Source: Cyclobacteriaceae bacterium (GTDB lineage Bacteria; Bacteroidota; Bacteroidia; Cytophagales; Cyclobacteriaceae). Taken from it: DNA of 64,000 nucleotides. Location: contig JAEUUC010000007.1 in NCBI GenBank assembly GCA_016787665.1, positions 310,001-374,000 of the forward strand. The letters are read 5' to 3'. The translations under genes and the position numbers were made by a program. Of this stretch, positions 34,626 to 43,091 are shown piece after piece (positions within the stretch are counted from its first letter, which is position 1; every line of letters begins with the position of its first letter). Under the pieces are notes generated by a model, which was given only the letters and a program-made list of their open reading frames with translations, made no database searches and had not been told where the DNA came from.

Positions 34626-35294
34626 CTAGGGATTTAGCCTTTCGCGCTTCCAGCTAGCTTCGGCTTCTCGCGTGTACACAATGCGGTCGTGCAAGCGGCT
34701 GACGCGACCCTGCCAGAATTCGATACGTACTGGTGTTAGTAAATAGCCGCCCCACGTGGCGGGGCGCGGTATGGGTTGTCCTTCAAATTTCTTCTCGAGT
34801 TCGCGAAAGCGTTGATCCAATTCTGCGCGGCTGGCCAGTGGCCGGCTTTGGGCCGAGGCCCAGGCACCCAGTTGACTTGACCGCGGGCGGCTTTGGAAAT
34901 ACTCGTCCGATTGGCTGGCCGGCAGCGGGGCTATCGAACCTTCAATCCGCACCGAGCGAAATAGCTCCATCCACAAGAAGGTAATGGCTGCCTGCGGATT
35001 TTCTGCAAGCTCATTGCCTTTGCGGCTATTGTAATGGGTGTAAAACTGAAATCCCCGGTCGTCAAATCCTTTGAGCAACATAAAACGCCCGGAGGGTGCA
35101 CCCTGGGGGCTGACGGTTGCGAGATGCATCGCGTTGGGCTCCGGCAGCCTGGCTTTCACTGCTTCGTGGAACCAGGTTTCAAACTGCTCAATGGGATCGC
35201 CCGCCATTCGACTTTCGTCAAGGCCATGGGTGATGTACTCGTTTCGAAAATTGGCGACCAGTTGCCGAATCGACTTGCCGCGGAGGATGTTCAT
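34626..35294 (-). CDS. pdxH: Pyridoxamine 5'-phosphate oxidase
   Basis: This FMN enzyme makes pyridoxal 5'-phosphate from PNP or PMP. Its 222 residues from ATG 35294 match the family. Features in order: LVANFRNEYITHGLDESRMA, APSGRFMLLKGFDDRGFQFY (FMN/PLP binding), THYNSRKGNELAENPQAAIT, SRPRSSQLGAWASAQSRPL and the C-terminal RIEFWQGRVSRLHDRIVY signature ending WKRERLNP. A near-consensus TAAACTTG lies just upstream. It appears co-transcribed with the J-domain gene downstream. Confidence 0.95.
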   Translation of the reverse strand: MNILRGKSIRQLVANFRNEYITHGLDESRMAGDPIEQFETWFHEAVKARLPEPNAMHLATVSPQGAPSGRFMLLKGFDDRGFQFYTHYNSRKGNELAENPQAAITFLWMELFRSVRIEGSIAPLPASQSDEYFQSRPRSSQLGAWASAQSRPLASRAELDQRFRELEKKFEGQPIPRPATWGGYLLTPVRIEFWQGRVSRLHDRIVYTREAEASWKRERLNP

Positions 35295-35344
35295 GCAGCA
35301 AGTTTACCACCACACGGTTACCCCCGCAACTGTTTACCGGGGTG

Positions 35345-35830
35345 TTATTTAGCCTTCACAAAACTAAGACTGGCCGAGTTCAGGCAGTACCGAAGTCCGG
35401 TGGGCTTGGGGCCGTCATCGAACACGTGGCCGAGGTGGCCGCCACAGCGGCTGCACACGACTTCATCGCGCACCATGCCATAGCTTGTGTCGGGCACCAG
35501 CTTAACCACTTCGGCTTGCACGGGTTGGAAAAAGCTAGGCCAACCGGTGCCGGATTCAAACTTGGTATCGCTGCCAAACAAGGGCTGCTGGCAACCGGCA
35601 CAGTGATAAATGCCTTTGTCGTGGTTGTCCCAGTACTCACCCGTAAAAGCCTGCTCCGTGCCCTTCTGGCGAAGAATATAGAATTGCATGGGCGTTAACT
35701 GCTTTTTCCATTCTGCTTCAGGTTTGCTTACCGGATACTTGGGTTCGGTACCGGATGTTTTGTTTTTTCCGTTCTGGCCGCAGGCAGTGAGTGCGAAAAC
35801 AAAAAGGAGGAGAAGGGTGGAATACTTCAT
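35345..35830 (-). CDS. msrB: Lipoprotein methionine-R-sulfoxide reductase
   Basis: The protein is 161 residues from ATG 35830 ([19 protein letters not shown]), whose lipobox LTAC makes it a lipoprotein. Upstream in-frame codons fall in a structured leader and are rejected. The MsrB domain has two zinc CxxC pairs ([17 protein letters not shown]), [10 protein letters not shown] and the catalytic cysteine in [12 protein letters not shown]. It reduces methionine-R-sulfoxide in exported proteins. The exported MsrA gene is immediately upstream on the same strand, with a 179-base structured gap between. It is unusual among MsrB proteins in being lipid-anchored. Confidence 0.93.
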   Translation of the reverse strand: MKYSTLLLLFVFALTACGQNGKNKTSGTEPKYPVSKPEAEWKKQLTPMQFYILRQKGTEQAFTGEYWDNHDKGIYHCAGCQQPLFGSDTKFESGTGWPSFFQPVQAEVVKLVPDTSYGMVRDEVVCSRCGGHLGHVFDDGPKPTGLRYCLNSASLSFVKAK

Positions 35831-35876
35831 GGTAGTGATGGAGGAGAACCGGGTGAATTCAAAAGCTCTGAAAAGC

Positions 35877-35970
35877 AAAAAACCCCTCCGCCTGAGGGGT
35901 TCTTTGTTACCTAAACCTAAACCTATGAGAAGATTTGCTCTACTCTTGCTTATATAACGGGCGGAGGGGT
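35877..35970 (-). promoter_or_regulatory. Attenuator-like structured leader between msrA and msrB
   Basis: On the minus strand an intrinsic-terminator hairpin (8-bp stem, arms 35881-35888 and 35894-35901) is followed by about six U residues, 47 bases before the msrB start. An upstream segment (35960-35970, ACCCCTCCGCC as transcribed) is perfectly complementary over 11 bases to 35882-35892, the 3' half of that terminator. The two pairings are mutually exclusive, as in attenuators and riboswitches. The strand between them holds a tandem GGTTTAGGTTTAGG. On the plus strand the same stretch carries CCTAAACCTAAACCT directly before an 11-codon ORF (35925-35957). Confidence 0.5.
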
Positions 35971-36009
35971 CAGAAGTTGCGGGCGAAATCATTAAAAATT
36001 TGTTAAAGA

Positions 36010-36630
36010 CTATTTCTTCAAACGGGCACTGTACTGCTTGCGGAACTTCTCGACTTTAGGACGCACAACGTACTGACAGTAACCCTGTTCGGGGTTGAGC
36101 GCGTAGTAATTCTGGTGGTAGTCTTCAGCCGGGTAAAACACTGAAAATGAGCTGATTTCAGTCACAATGGGTTGCCGGAATACCTTGCTGGCATTCAGTT
36201 GCTTTTTGTAGGCTTCCGCTATCTGCTTCTGCTCATCATTATGGTAAAATACCACCGAGCGGTATTGCGTACCCTCGTCTGCCCCCTGTTTGTTTAAGGT
36301 CGTGGGGTCGTGGGTGTTAAAGAATACCTCGAGGATTTCTTCGTAGGTTACCATGGCCGGGTCGAACTTAATCTGGATCACCTCAGCATGGCCGGTGAGT
36401 CCCGAACACACTTCGCGATAGGTGGGATTCTTTACTTTGCCGCCTGAATAACCGGATACTACCGATTCTACGCCTTTTAGTTCGAGGAAAACGGCTTCGG
36501 TACACCAGAAGCAACCACCACCCAACGTGGCGGTTTGTAACTCTTTCATTTTGGTTGAATTAGCTTGTGCGAACAGCCCGGTGGTTGCCAAAAGCAAAAG
36601 AAGAACCGGGCCGATAGTCAATTTTTGCAT
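36010..36630 (-). CDS. msrA: Exported methionine-S-sulfoxide reductase
   Basis: The 206-residue protein has a signal peptide (about 1-22, ending LFAQA) and an MsrA domain. The catalytic cysteine is in [20 protein letters not shown] (the GCFWC motif). [62 protein letters not shown] and AEDYHQNYY are all conserved. It repairs methionine-S-sulfoxide in the periplasm and pairs with the downstream lipoprotein MsrB, together covering both diastereomers. Promoter signals upstream are not clear. Confidence 0.94.
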   Translation of the reverse strand: MQKLTIGPVLLLLLATTGLFAQANSTKMKELQTATLGGGCFWCTEAVFLELKGVESVVSGYSGGKVKNPTYREVCSGLTGHAEVIQIKFDPAMVTYEEILEVFFNTHDPTTLNKQGADEGTQYRSVVFYHNDEQKQIAEAYKKQLNASKVFRQPIVTEISSFSVFYPAEDYHQNYYALNPEQGYCQYVVRPKVEKFRKQYSARLKK

Positions 36631-36726
36631 ACGTGTGTATAACCGGGTTCTCCGCTCAAAAGTTTTACCAAGTGAGCATTTTGTCGGCCCGCAGACGAAA
36701 ATCCGGTTAGCGGCTGAAGTGGCCGG

Positions 36727-37842
36727 TTAGTATTGGGCGTAGAAGTTACTCAGCGTGTTGGCCAGCTTGTTGTCCAACTCACGTTTAACCTGATTCAGCA
36801 AGAAGTTTCGTTCCATGTACGGCTCACGCTTCTCGCAAAGTCGTTTTATCCCCTGCGGAATGGCCCGCGCATCGCCACCGCACTGCGCCCAGGAGTCGCG
36901 CCAGGCTTCATTGGTCACCACCTCATCACTACTGATCTTTGCACGGCTCTGTGCGTCCACAACTTCCAGTCTCACGGAACCGCGGCTAGTAATCGTCTTC
37001 TCGTAAATGGTTGCCTGGCCGGAAACCTTTTGATAAACCGGTACTTTTTGACCACCCACTGTTTTTTCGCCTGTCTTTACGCTGTCGGCATAGGATTCGG
37101 ATCTCTTGGTTACGTTGGGCCTGCTTTCCTGATAGCCATTAAATGAAACGCGGAGAAATTGGTCAATGCGCTTAAGGCTGTCGCGCTGGGCTTGGTCGGG
37201 TGTATAGAACTTCACAAACTCATTGAGTCGTGCGCCAAACACAGCCGATTCAAAGTCCCAACCATACGAGTTATCGAGCATGGGTTCTACCACAACTCGT
37301 AGGGTGGCGTTGAACTTGGCTTGGTCCCGCATTTCGATGGCTTCGCGATACCCGGGTGAGTAGCCGTTGGCTTCGGTAAACAAAAAGTAAGCTTGCTTGG
37401 CGTCCTGTCGTGTGTTCTTCATCATGTACTGAATGCCGGCTTCGTAGGTTTCGTCAGCGGCTTTTTGTTTCAACTCGGTTAGTTCCTTGTACCGGTTAAC
37501 CGGGTTTGGAACTATCTTTAGCGCACCGGGTGACGTGCGGATTTGCTCGTACAGGTTGTTGATCTTTTCATAGTTGCTCACTGCATTTCGCCATTTGAAA
37601 TTAGCGTTGGAGGTGATTTGGTTTTGTGCGTCATTCTCTAGATACTCCACTGCGGCCATGTAGCTCAGCTTCAGTACTTCTATGGACTTTTTATGGTCAG
37701 GCTTTTGCCGCAGGCGATTCACCGCCTGCAACACGGCATCATAATAGTCGCCCCGTTCAAAAGCTTTTTTGCCAGAGGAGCAGCCCCCGGCCAGCATCCA
37801 AACGACAATTAAAAAAAGAAATGAGGGTAAAAATTTCTTCAT
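36727..37842 (-). CDS. Lipoprotein with helical repeats (hypothetical)
   Basis: The protein is 371 residues from ATG 37842 (MKKFLPSFLFLIVVWMLAGG), with lipobox AGGC. The first half is helical and TPR-like (SSGKKAFERGDYYDAVLQAV, AYFLFTEANGYSPGYREAIE), often seen in Bacteroidota lipoproteins described as TPR-containing. The second half contains predicted strands (KVPVYQKVSGQATIYEKTIT, GSVRLEVVDAQSRAKISSDE) and a helical tail. No enzymatic motif is seen, and I do not recognise a function. It follows the esterase gene by 96 bases on the same strand but has no visible link to the starch locus. Confidence 0.75.
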   Translation of the reverse strand: MKKFLPSFLFLIVVWMLAGGCSSGKKAFERGDYYDAVLQAVNRLRQKPDHKKSIEVLKLSYMAAVEYLENDAQNQITSNANFKWRNAVSNYEKINNLYEQIRTSPGALKIVPNPVNRYKELTELKQKAADETYEAGIQYMMKNTRQDAKQAYFLFTEANGYSPGYREAIEMRDQAKFNATLRVVVEPMLDNSYGWDFESAVFGARLNEFVKFYTPDQAQRDSLKRIDQFLRVSFNGYQESRPNVTKRSESYADSVKTGEKTVGGQKVPVYQKVSGQATIYEKTITSRGSVRLEVVDAQSRAKISSDEVVTNEAWRDSWAQCGGDARAIPQGIKRLCEKREPYMERNFLLNQVKRELDNKLANTLSNFYAQY

Positions 37843-37938
37843 GTGCATACCAGAACAAGCCATGTGCCAAGGTTAGTAACGGGCGAAATTACCGAAATTC
37901 GACCACTAAGCGGAATCGTGCCTACCCGAATGTACCCT

Positions 37939-39141
37939 TTATTTAACACCGAAAAAGCTGACCAGGATATCATCGATCAAGTTGCGCCAGTTTCCCCAAC
38001 TGTGGCCTTCGTTAACCTGTTTGTACTCAAACTGGCATGCGGTGGCGCTTAAGATTTCTTTCATCTTTTCCGTTTCGCGGAAGGTATCGTTCATGGTACC
38101 GGTAGACATGAATACTTTCAGTGTTGGATTCTCCGGGTTTTTGCACAGTTCATAAATCTGAGGTTTCGTCCAAAACGCGGGTGACTGAATGCCGGCCATA
38201 CCAAATTGGGCATTTTGCGAAAAGGCCAGGTAGGCTGCTGTGAGGCCGCCCATGGACGTACCCAGAATGGCCCGGCTGTTGGGTGTAGTTTCGACCGGAT
38301 AGTTCTTTTCAATGAACGGCAGGAATTCATGGGTGATAAAATCAGCATAACGCGGATTCATCGCCAACTCGGTCATGCGTCTGTTATTCGACCGGTTGAT
38401 CGGCTCCCGGTGATCGATGAAGACAGCTGCAACTGGCTTAATTTTTTTGTCGGCAATCAGGTTGTCCAGAACCGTAATCATGTTTCCCATCTTCGGGTGC
38501 AAATACTCATACCCATCGGTAACATAGATCACGGGCAGCTTGCCCAAGCTCGCGTAATTGGCTGGCACGTATACGTTATGCGTGATTTGATAGCCGAGTA
38601 CTTTGCTGGTGAAAAGCAAGTCGGATGTTACTGAGCCTTTTGGCACTTCGGGTCGCGGAGTTAACACCGGATCTTCCTTCCACTCCGGCATGCGCAGTTC
38701 CGAATTCGGGCTGCCTCCGCCCACCCCTGACCATTGCTGGTGGGGATTGTAAGGATCAATAATCCAGTCCGTGTCGTTGATCAAAATCTTGTAGTCCAGG
38801 CGTGCGTCCCGGGGAAAGGAAGCTTTCAAATACCAGATATCGGTGTTGGAGATTCGTTTGCCCTTGTTGTCGAACTTCTTGTCGTATCCCCAACCGTTGA
38901 AGTCGCCCATCCAGGAAACACTTCGCGCATCACCTTTGAAAAAAAACACAACCGAGTCGTGCCGGACAAATGGCACCTGTTGCGAATGGGTCAATTTACT
39001 CCAGGTATTCGCTCGGGTTGTGGAATCGATTGACTGAATTTGCTGAAACGTGGAGACGAACTCGCTGTAGTCTTGCGCAAACCCGGTGGGCGTCCCGAAG
39101 AAACACGCGGAGAATATGCCCAACCGGATTAATCTTTTCAT
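37939..39141 (-). CDS. Exported esterase with N-terminal CBM48/E-set-like domain
   Basis: The protein has 400 residues with a signal peptide (about 1-22, ending GFAQ). Residues about 60-150 form an early-set beta domain (VVFFFKGDARSVSWMGDFNG, WYLKASFPRDARLDYKILIN) like the CBM48-type modules of glycogen enzymes. Residues about 170-400 form an alpha/beta-hydrolase of the esterase-D/enterochelin-esterase type, with nucleophile serine in ILGTSMGGLTA and catalytic histidine in NEGHSWGNW. It is the last gene of the LacI-GH31-GH13-permease run, so it may remove ester groups from dietary glucans or act on another carbohydrate ester (inference). Confidence 0.85.
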   Translation of the reverse strand: MKRLIRLGIFSACFFGTPTGFAQDYSEFVSTFQQIQSIDSTTRANTWSKLTHSQQVPFVRHDSVVFFFKGDARSVSWMGDFNGWGYDKKFDNKGKRISNTDIWYLKASFPRDARLDYKILINDTDWIIDPYNPHQQWSGVGGGSPNSELRMPEWKEDPVLTPRPEVPKGSVTSDLLFTSKVLGYQITHNVYVPANYASLGKLPVIYVTDGYEYLHPKMGNMITVLDNLIADKKIKPVAAVFIDHREPINRSNNRRMTELAMNPRYADFITHEFLPFIEKNYPVETTPNSRAILGTSMGGLTAAYLAFSQNAQFGMAGIQSPAFWTKPQIYELCKNPENPTLKVFMSTGTMNDTFRETEKMKEILSATACQFEYKQVNEGHSWGNWRNLIDDILVSFFGVK

Positions 39142-39169
39142 GTGTTAATATTTTTTTCCTAAAGGTCAA

Positions 39170-39208
39170 ATGCCTGCATGCCGTAGTGGCATTTCGCCAC
39201 GCAGGCAT
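39170..39208. repeat. REP-like palindrome between permease and esterase genes
   Basis: Arms ATGCCTGC (39170-39177) and GCAGGCAT (39201-39208) enclose a second hairpin GTGGC/GCCAC with an eight-base bulge. It lies in the 132-base gap between two minus-strand genes and may act as an mRNA stabiliser or attenuator. No second copy was noticed in the window. Confidence 0.5.
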
Positions 39209-39273
39209 GGAATCGCCCTATTGATCATGTCTTCGGGTGTAGCGCACCTTATTGGCGATTTCATGATATCAAA

Positions 39274-40749
39274 TCATCGAACGGCTTCCTTTACAAAATT
39301 AACGCTGGCTGCACCCAACAACATAGCCACACCGGCAATCATCAACATCATCACGGCATTGCCATCAAACAGGTAGGCAATTATGCTGCCGCCCAGCAGG
39401 CCGCTGATGATCTGAGGCCCAGCGATGGTAAAGTTGAAAATGCCCATATAGATTCCCATTTTGGTTTTGGGAAGTGCGTTCGAAAGAATGGCGTACGGCA
39501 TCGCCAGAATGGCTGCCCAGGCAATACCAATGCCGGCCATAGAGAAGATCCAGATCAGTCCACCAGCCGGCACCTGGGCTGTGGTGATCAGCAGATTGAC
39601 CGAAACCAGTTCACCCGGACTGATGAACAGCACGGAAAGATAACCCAGGCCACCGGCCAGTAATGACACAGCGTAGACTGTTTTTCGACCAAACCGGTCT
39701 GCCAGCCGCCCGAGGAAACCAGAATAGATGGCCGCAAACAACGAGTAGGCGGCAAACAAAATCCCAACCCAGTCGCCTGCACTTCCCATCTTTTTCAAAA
39801 CGTCTGCGGGAATGAGCGCCTTGTCCATGTTATAGAACTCAGCATCAATCCCCCATAGGGCCTGGCCTACTGCGGGCGTGGTGTACACCCACATGAGATA
39901 CAGCGCAAACCAAGAAAAGAACTGTACGATGGCCAATTGCTTCATTGTGACCGGGGCATCCTTAATGAGTTGGATAACTCTCGAAAAGAAATTGCCTTCC
40001 GGGGCGGACTCCTGCTTTGTCTCGGTCTTTTCTTCTTCCTGAAAGGAATGAAACTGATCCGGTGGGTACTCCTTGGTGGAGATGATTGTCCAGAGTACGG
40101 ATCCCAGCAGTACCGTGCCGCCAATGTAAAACGACCACACTACGGTTGGCGCTACTTCACCGGCTTTCGAGGCATTTTCCAGCCCCACTACGTTCGTGAG
40201 GAGAAACGGAAGAATGGAACCGATAACAGCGCCCGTGTTGATGAGCAACGATTGTACCGAGTAGCCGAGGTTCCGCTGCTTAACCGGAAGCATGTCAGCT
40301 ACCAGAGCCCGAAACGGTTGCATCGTAACATTGAAAGCGCCATCCATCAGGGCAAACATGATACCGCCAAAAACCATGGGCGCAACAAACTTTATGAAAA
40401 GAGGTGCATTAGGCATCAACACCATGCCTAGTGTTGCGAAAATGGCACCGCCCAGGATGAATGGCCCGCGCCTGCCGAGAAAATTCCAGGTGTTGTCCGA
40501 AGCTCCGCCAATAATGGGTTGAACGATAAGGCCGGTAACCGGAGCCGCCAACCAAAACAGGGAAAGTGAGTGTAAGTCGGCACCTAAGTCACCGAGTATT
40601 CGGCTGACGTTGGCATTTTGCAAGGCAAACCCAAACTGTACGCCCAGAAAACCGAAGCTGATGTTCCAGATCTGCCAAAAACTAAGCTGCGGTTTGGTTG
40701 ATTGAATGTTTGAATCAGATGTAGAGGAGAAAGAACTGCCAGCGGCCAT
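39274..40749 (-). CDS. MFS sugar permease (SLC45/maltose-permease-like)
   Basis: The 491-residue protein has 12 predicted membrane helices. Major-facilitator features are QIWNISFGFLGVQFGFALQN, GGASDNTWNFLGRRGPFILG (loop 2-3 motif, as in SLC45/plant-sucrose-transporter-like permeases) and GRLADRFGRKTVYAVSLLAG (loop 8-9). Related permeases in Bacteroidota sit in maltose/starch loci, which matches its position five bases after the GH13 gene. Likely role: import of maltose or short maltodextrins across the inner membrane. Alternatives are other alpha-glucosides. Confidence 0.85.
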   Translation of the reverse strand: MAAGSSFSSTSDSNIQSTKPQLSFWQIWNISFGFLGVQFGFALQNANVSRILGDLGADLHSLSLFWLAAPVTGLIVQPIIGGASDNTWNFLGRRGPFILGGAIFATLGMVLMPNAPLFIKFVAPMVFGGIMFALMDGAFNVTMQPFRALVADMLPVKQRNLGYSVQSLLINTGAVIGSILPFLLTNVVGLENASKAGEVAPTVVWSFYIGGTVLLGSVLWTIISTKEYPPDQFHSFQEEEKTETKQESAPEGNFFSRVIQLIKDAPVTMKQLAIVQFFSWFALYLMWVYTTPAVGQALWGIDAEFYNMDKALIPADVLKKMGSAGDWVGILFAAYSLFAAIYSGFLGRLADRFGRKTVYAVSLLAGGLGYLSVLFISPGELVSVNLLITTAQVPAGGLIWIFSMAGIGIAWAAILAMPYAILSNALPKTKMGIYMGIFNFTIAGPQIISGLLGGSIIAYLFDGNAVMMLMIAGVAMLLGAASVNFVKEAVR

Positions 40750-40754
40750 AGGTA

Positions 40755-43091
40755 TTAGTTGGTTACCGTGATGATCTCAAAGGAATACGGAGGTAAGGTA
40801 AGCGTTGCCTGCCCTTTTTCAAACTTCACCTTTCCCGAAAAGTGAGGAACTGCACCGTCTGCCAGCGGCAAGGTGTACTGCTGCGGTTCACCCGACTTAT
40901 TGAAAACCACCCACACCTGGTCACTAAAATAACTCCGGCTGAACACCAGCCGCTTGCTGCTGATTTCCTGCCACTCGAGGTCACCATACAGCAGCGCCAG
41001 ATTGGCTCTGCGCAACTCCGTCAGCGTGCTGGTCATCTGGCGGGTCTTGAGTTCATGTTTGTTCAGGTTTTCAAAACGCATCATCCTTCGGTTATCCGGG
41101 TCGTTGGCTCCGGGGTCGCCAATTTCGTCTCCATAGTAGATAACGGGTACTCCTGGAATGGTCATCATAAACGCGGTGAGCGATTGAAGCTTATGGTAAC
41201 CCAACGTATCCTGAATGGCAATCGTGCGCGTCCATCCGGCTTTCTTGGCATCTTCGTCAAAGCGCACGGAGCCATCGGCATACGAGATAAAACGTGCGCG
41301 GTCCTGGTTGCCGGTGATGTTACCCATGAGGTGATGATCGCCAAACCACGATAAACTTTCCTTGACGGAATTCGCAAGCCGGGTGAACGGCACCTCATCG
41401 CGTGCGAACGTATTCACCGCATCATCGTACACGTTGAAATCGAATTGACCGTCCAGCATCCCCGTATTCACATAACTGCTCACCAGTTCGCGGCTGCCAT
41501 AGGTTTCGCCAATCTGGTATACCGGCCGCTTCACATCACGCTTGATTTTTTTGGTTAGCTCGCGCCAAAACAAAAGGTCGATATGTTTGGAGGCATCGTG
41601 GCGGAAGCCATCCAGCTCATAGGACGTCAGCCAGTACAGGGCGGTATCGGTCATGGGCCCCACCACTTCGGGTTTGCGCAGGTCCAGCGTGGGCAAAAAG
41701 ACATCGAACCAGGTAGTGAGGCGTTGATCTTCCCAACGTTCGGTATTCAGCGATCCATCCGGCAGGTAAAGTGACGTGAACCATTCGGGATGTTGCCGCA
41801 CGAGCGGATGTTCCTGATGAACATGATGAGCAACATAGTCGAGAATGACATTGATGTTCTTCGCGTGCGCCTCGTTCAGCAGCTCCTCCAATTCCTGCCG
41901 GCTGCCGTAACGGTAGTCAATTTGTTTAAGGGAGATCGGCCAATAGCCGTGGTACCCGGAAAACGTGGTGGGTGGCGTGGGGTATTTGCCGTAAGCCCCT
42001 TTCGGATTTTGTGTGATGGGGGACAGCCACAGGGTGTTAATACCCAGCTTTTCGAAATAGCCATCCTTGATTTTTTTCGTGATGCCCGCCAGGTCGCCCC
42101 CAAAGTAATTCGCTTTCGGGTTAATCGTTTTGTCCTTAACCGGTTCGTCATTTTCAGGGCGACCGTTGACGAACCGATCGACCATCATAAAATAGAGTAC
42201 CTGTGCCTCTTTATCGTGCCGCGTCAGCTGGCCGTTGGTTACCACAACTTCACCCTCGTGCAACGGGATGAGTACATCGTTACTTACTCCTTCTTCATTC
42301 GCAGCCCATACCCGAATAAAGGACCGTTTGCTTTCACGGGCTTGCGCTGGAATTTCAAATTCAATGCGATCATCGGTGAGGGTGACGTGGGAGGCGGGCA
42401 ACCGAAAGTTTTTCCAATACACGTTTACCTCGGTGGCCGGGTTTGAAAGCGTCAGGGATACCGTGCCATCATCGGCTTTCTCGGTTCGGATCAAAGGCAG
42501 TTTCGCGGGGTCAGGACGTGGCAGGCGAAGCACGGAGTTCCAACCGCCCATGCCGTTGTCAACCGAATCACGGTTGGCGGGATCTCGTTTTTCTTTGCCA
42601 TCGGCTACAAAGAGATATTGGTAGGTGCCGGGATTCAGTTGAAGATCGATCGTAAACTCACTCTCTGTTTTGGTTAACACCGTGGCTTCCGGATTCCACG
42701 AATTGAATTCACCTTTTGCTTTGACGGTACCGGCAGTTGCCGGGTAGCGCAACGTTACCGGCAGTTTGGAGGCGCGCTGCAGCGGAATGGCGTAGGCCTG
42801 CCCCGCACTCCACAGCAGCACATTGCCCAAAGCCGTTGGCAGGGGACCGGAAATCACCAGCCGGTTTTCATTCCGCGTGAAGGGTACACTCGGTTGTATT
42901 TGAATCGAATCGATGCGACTTACATCGGTGACAAAATCCTCGAACACCAGTTCGTTGGGCCCGGGTGCCAGTAACACGGGTGTAGCCAGCCCGGTCATTA
43001 ACTCCTGATCGTTGAAGCGGAGTTCAGGTGTGGTGCGGCAGGCGCTCAGCAGCGCCAGGCTACCAATGAAAAACCATGTTTTGCGTTTCAT
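40755..43091 (-). CDS. GH13 alpha-amylase-family lipoprotein (neopullulanase/SusA-like)
   Basis: The protein is 778 residues from ATG 43091 (MKRKTWFFIGSLALLSACR, lipobox LSAC); the longer frame lacks a signal sequence at its start. An N-terminal region includes a CBM48-like module (VKAKGEFNSWNPEATVLTKT). The catalytic barrel has the GH13 motifs DYVAHHVH, nucleophile aspartate in DGFRHDASKHI, acid/base glutamate in IGETYGS and GNQDRARF in the NHD position (Gln for His). It probably hydrolyses maltodextrins in the periplasm. Its first 32 bases overlap the end of the GH31 gene, and it lies six bases before the permease gene, so the genes are tightly coupled. Confidence 0.9.
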   Translation of the reverse strand: MKRKTWFFIGSLALLSACRTTPELRFNDQELMTGLATPVLLAPGPNELVFEDFVTDVSRIDSIQIQPSVPFTRNENRLVISGPLPTALGNVLLWSAGQAYAIPLQRASKLPVTLRYPATAGTVKAKGEFNSWNPEATVLTKTESEFTIDLQLNPGTYQYLFVADGKEKRDPANRDSVDNGMGGWNSVLRLPRPDPAKLPLIRTEKADDGTVSLTLSNPATEVNVYWKNFRLPASHVTLTDDRIEFEIPAQARESKRSFIRVWAANEEGVSNDVLIPLHEGEVVVTNGQLTRHDKEAQVLYFMMVDRFVNGRPENDEPVKDKTINPKANYFGGDLAGITKKIKDGYFEKLGINTLWLSPITQNPKGAYGKYPTPPTTFSGYHGYWPISLKQIDYRYGSRQELEELLNEAHAKNINVILDYVAHHVHQEHPLVRQHPEWFTSLYLPDGSLNTERWEDQRLTTWFDVFLPTLDLRKPEVVGPMTDTALYWLTSYELDGFRHDASKHIDLLFWRELTKKIKRDVKRPVYQIGETYGSRELVSSYVNTGMLDGQFDFNVYDDAVNTFARDEVPFTRLANSVKESLSWFGDHHLMGNITGNQDRARFISYADGSVRFDEDAKKAGWTRTIAIQDTLGYHKLQSLTAFMMTIPGVPVIYYGDEIGDPGANDPDNRRMMRFENLNKHELKTRQMTSTLTELRRANLALLYGDLEWQEISSKRLVFSRSYFSDQVWVVFNKSGEPQQYTLPLADGAVPHFSGKVKFEKGQATLTLPPYSFEIITVTN

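Noticed and set aside
35831..35992. N-terminal extension of MsrB to 35992
   Set aside because: It would translate the structured leader into non-family residues and hide the lipoprotein signal peptide that begins at 35830.
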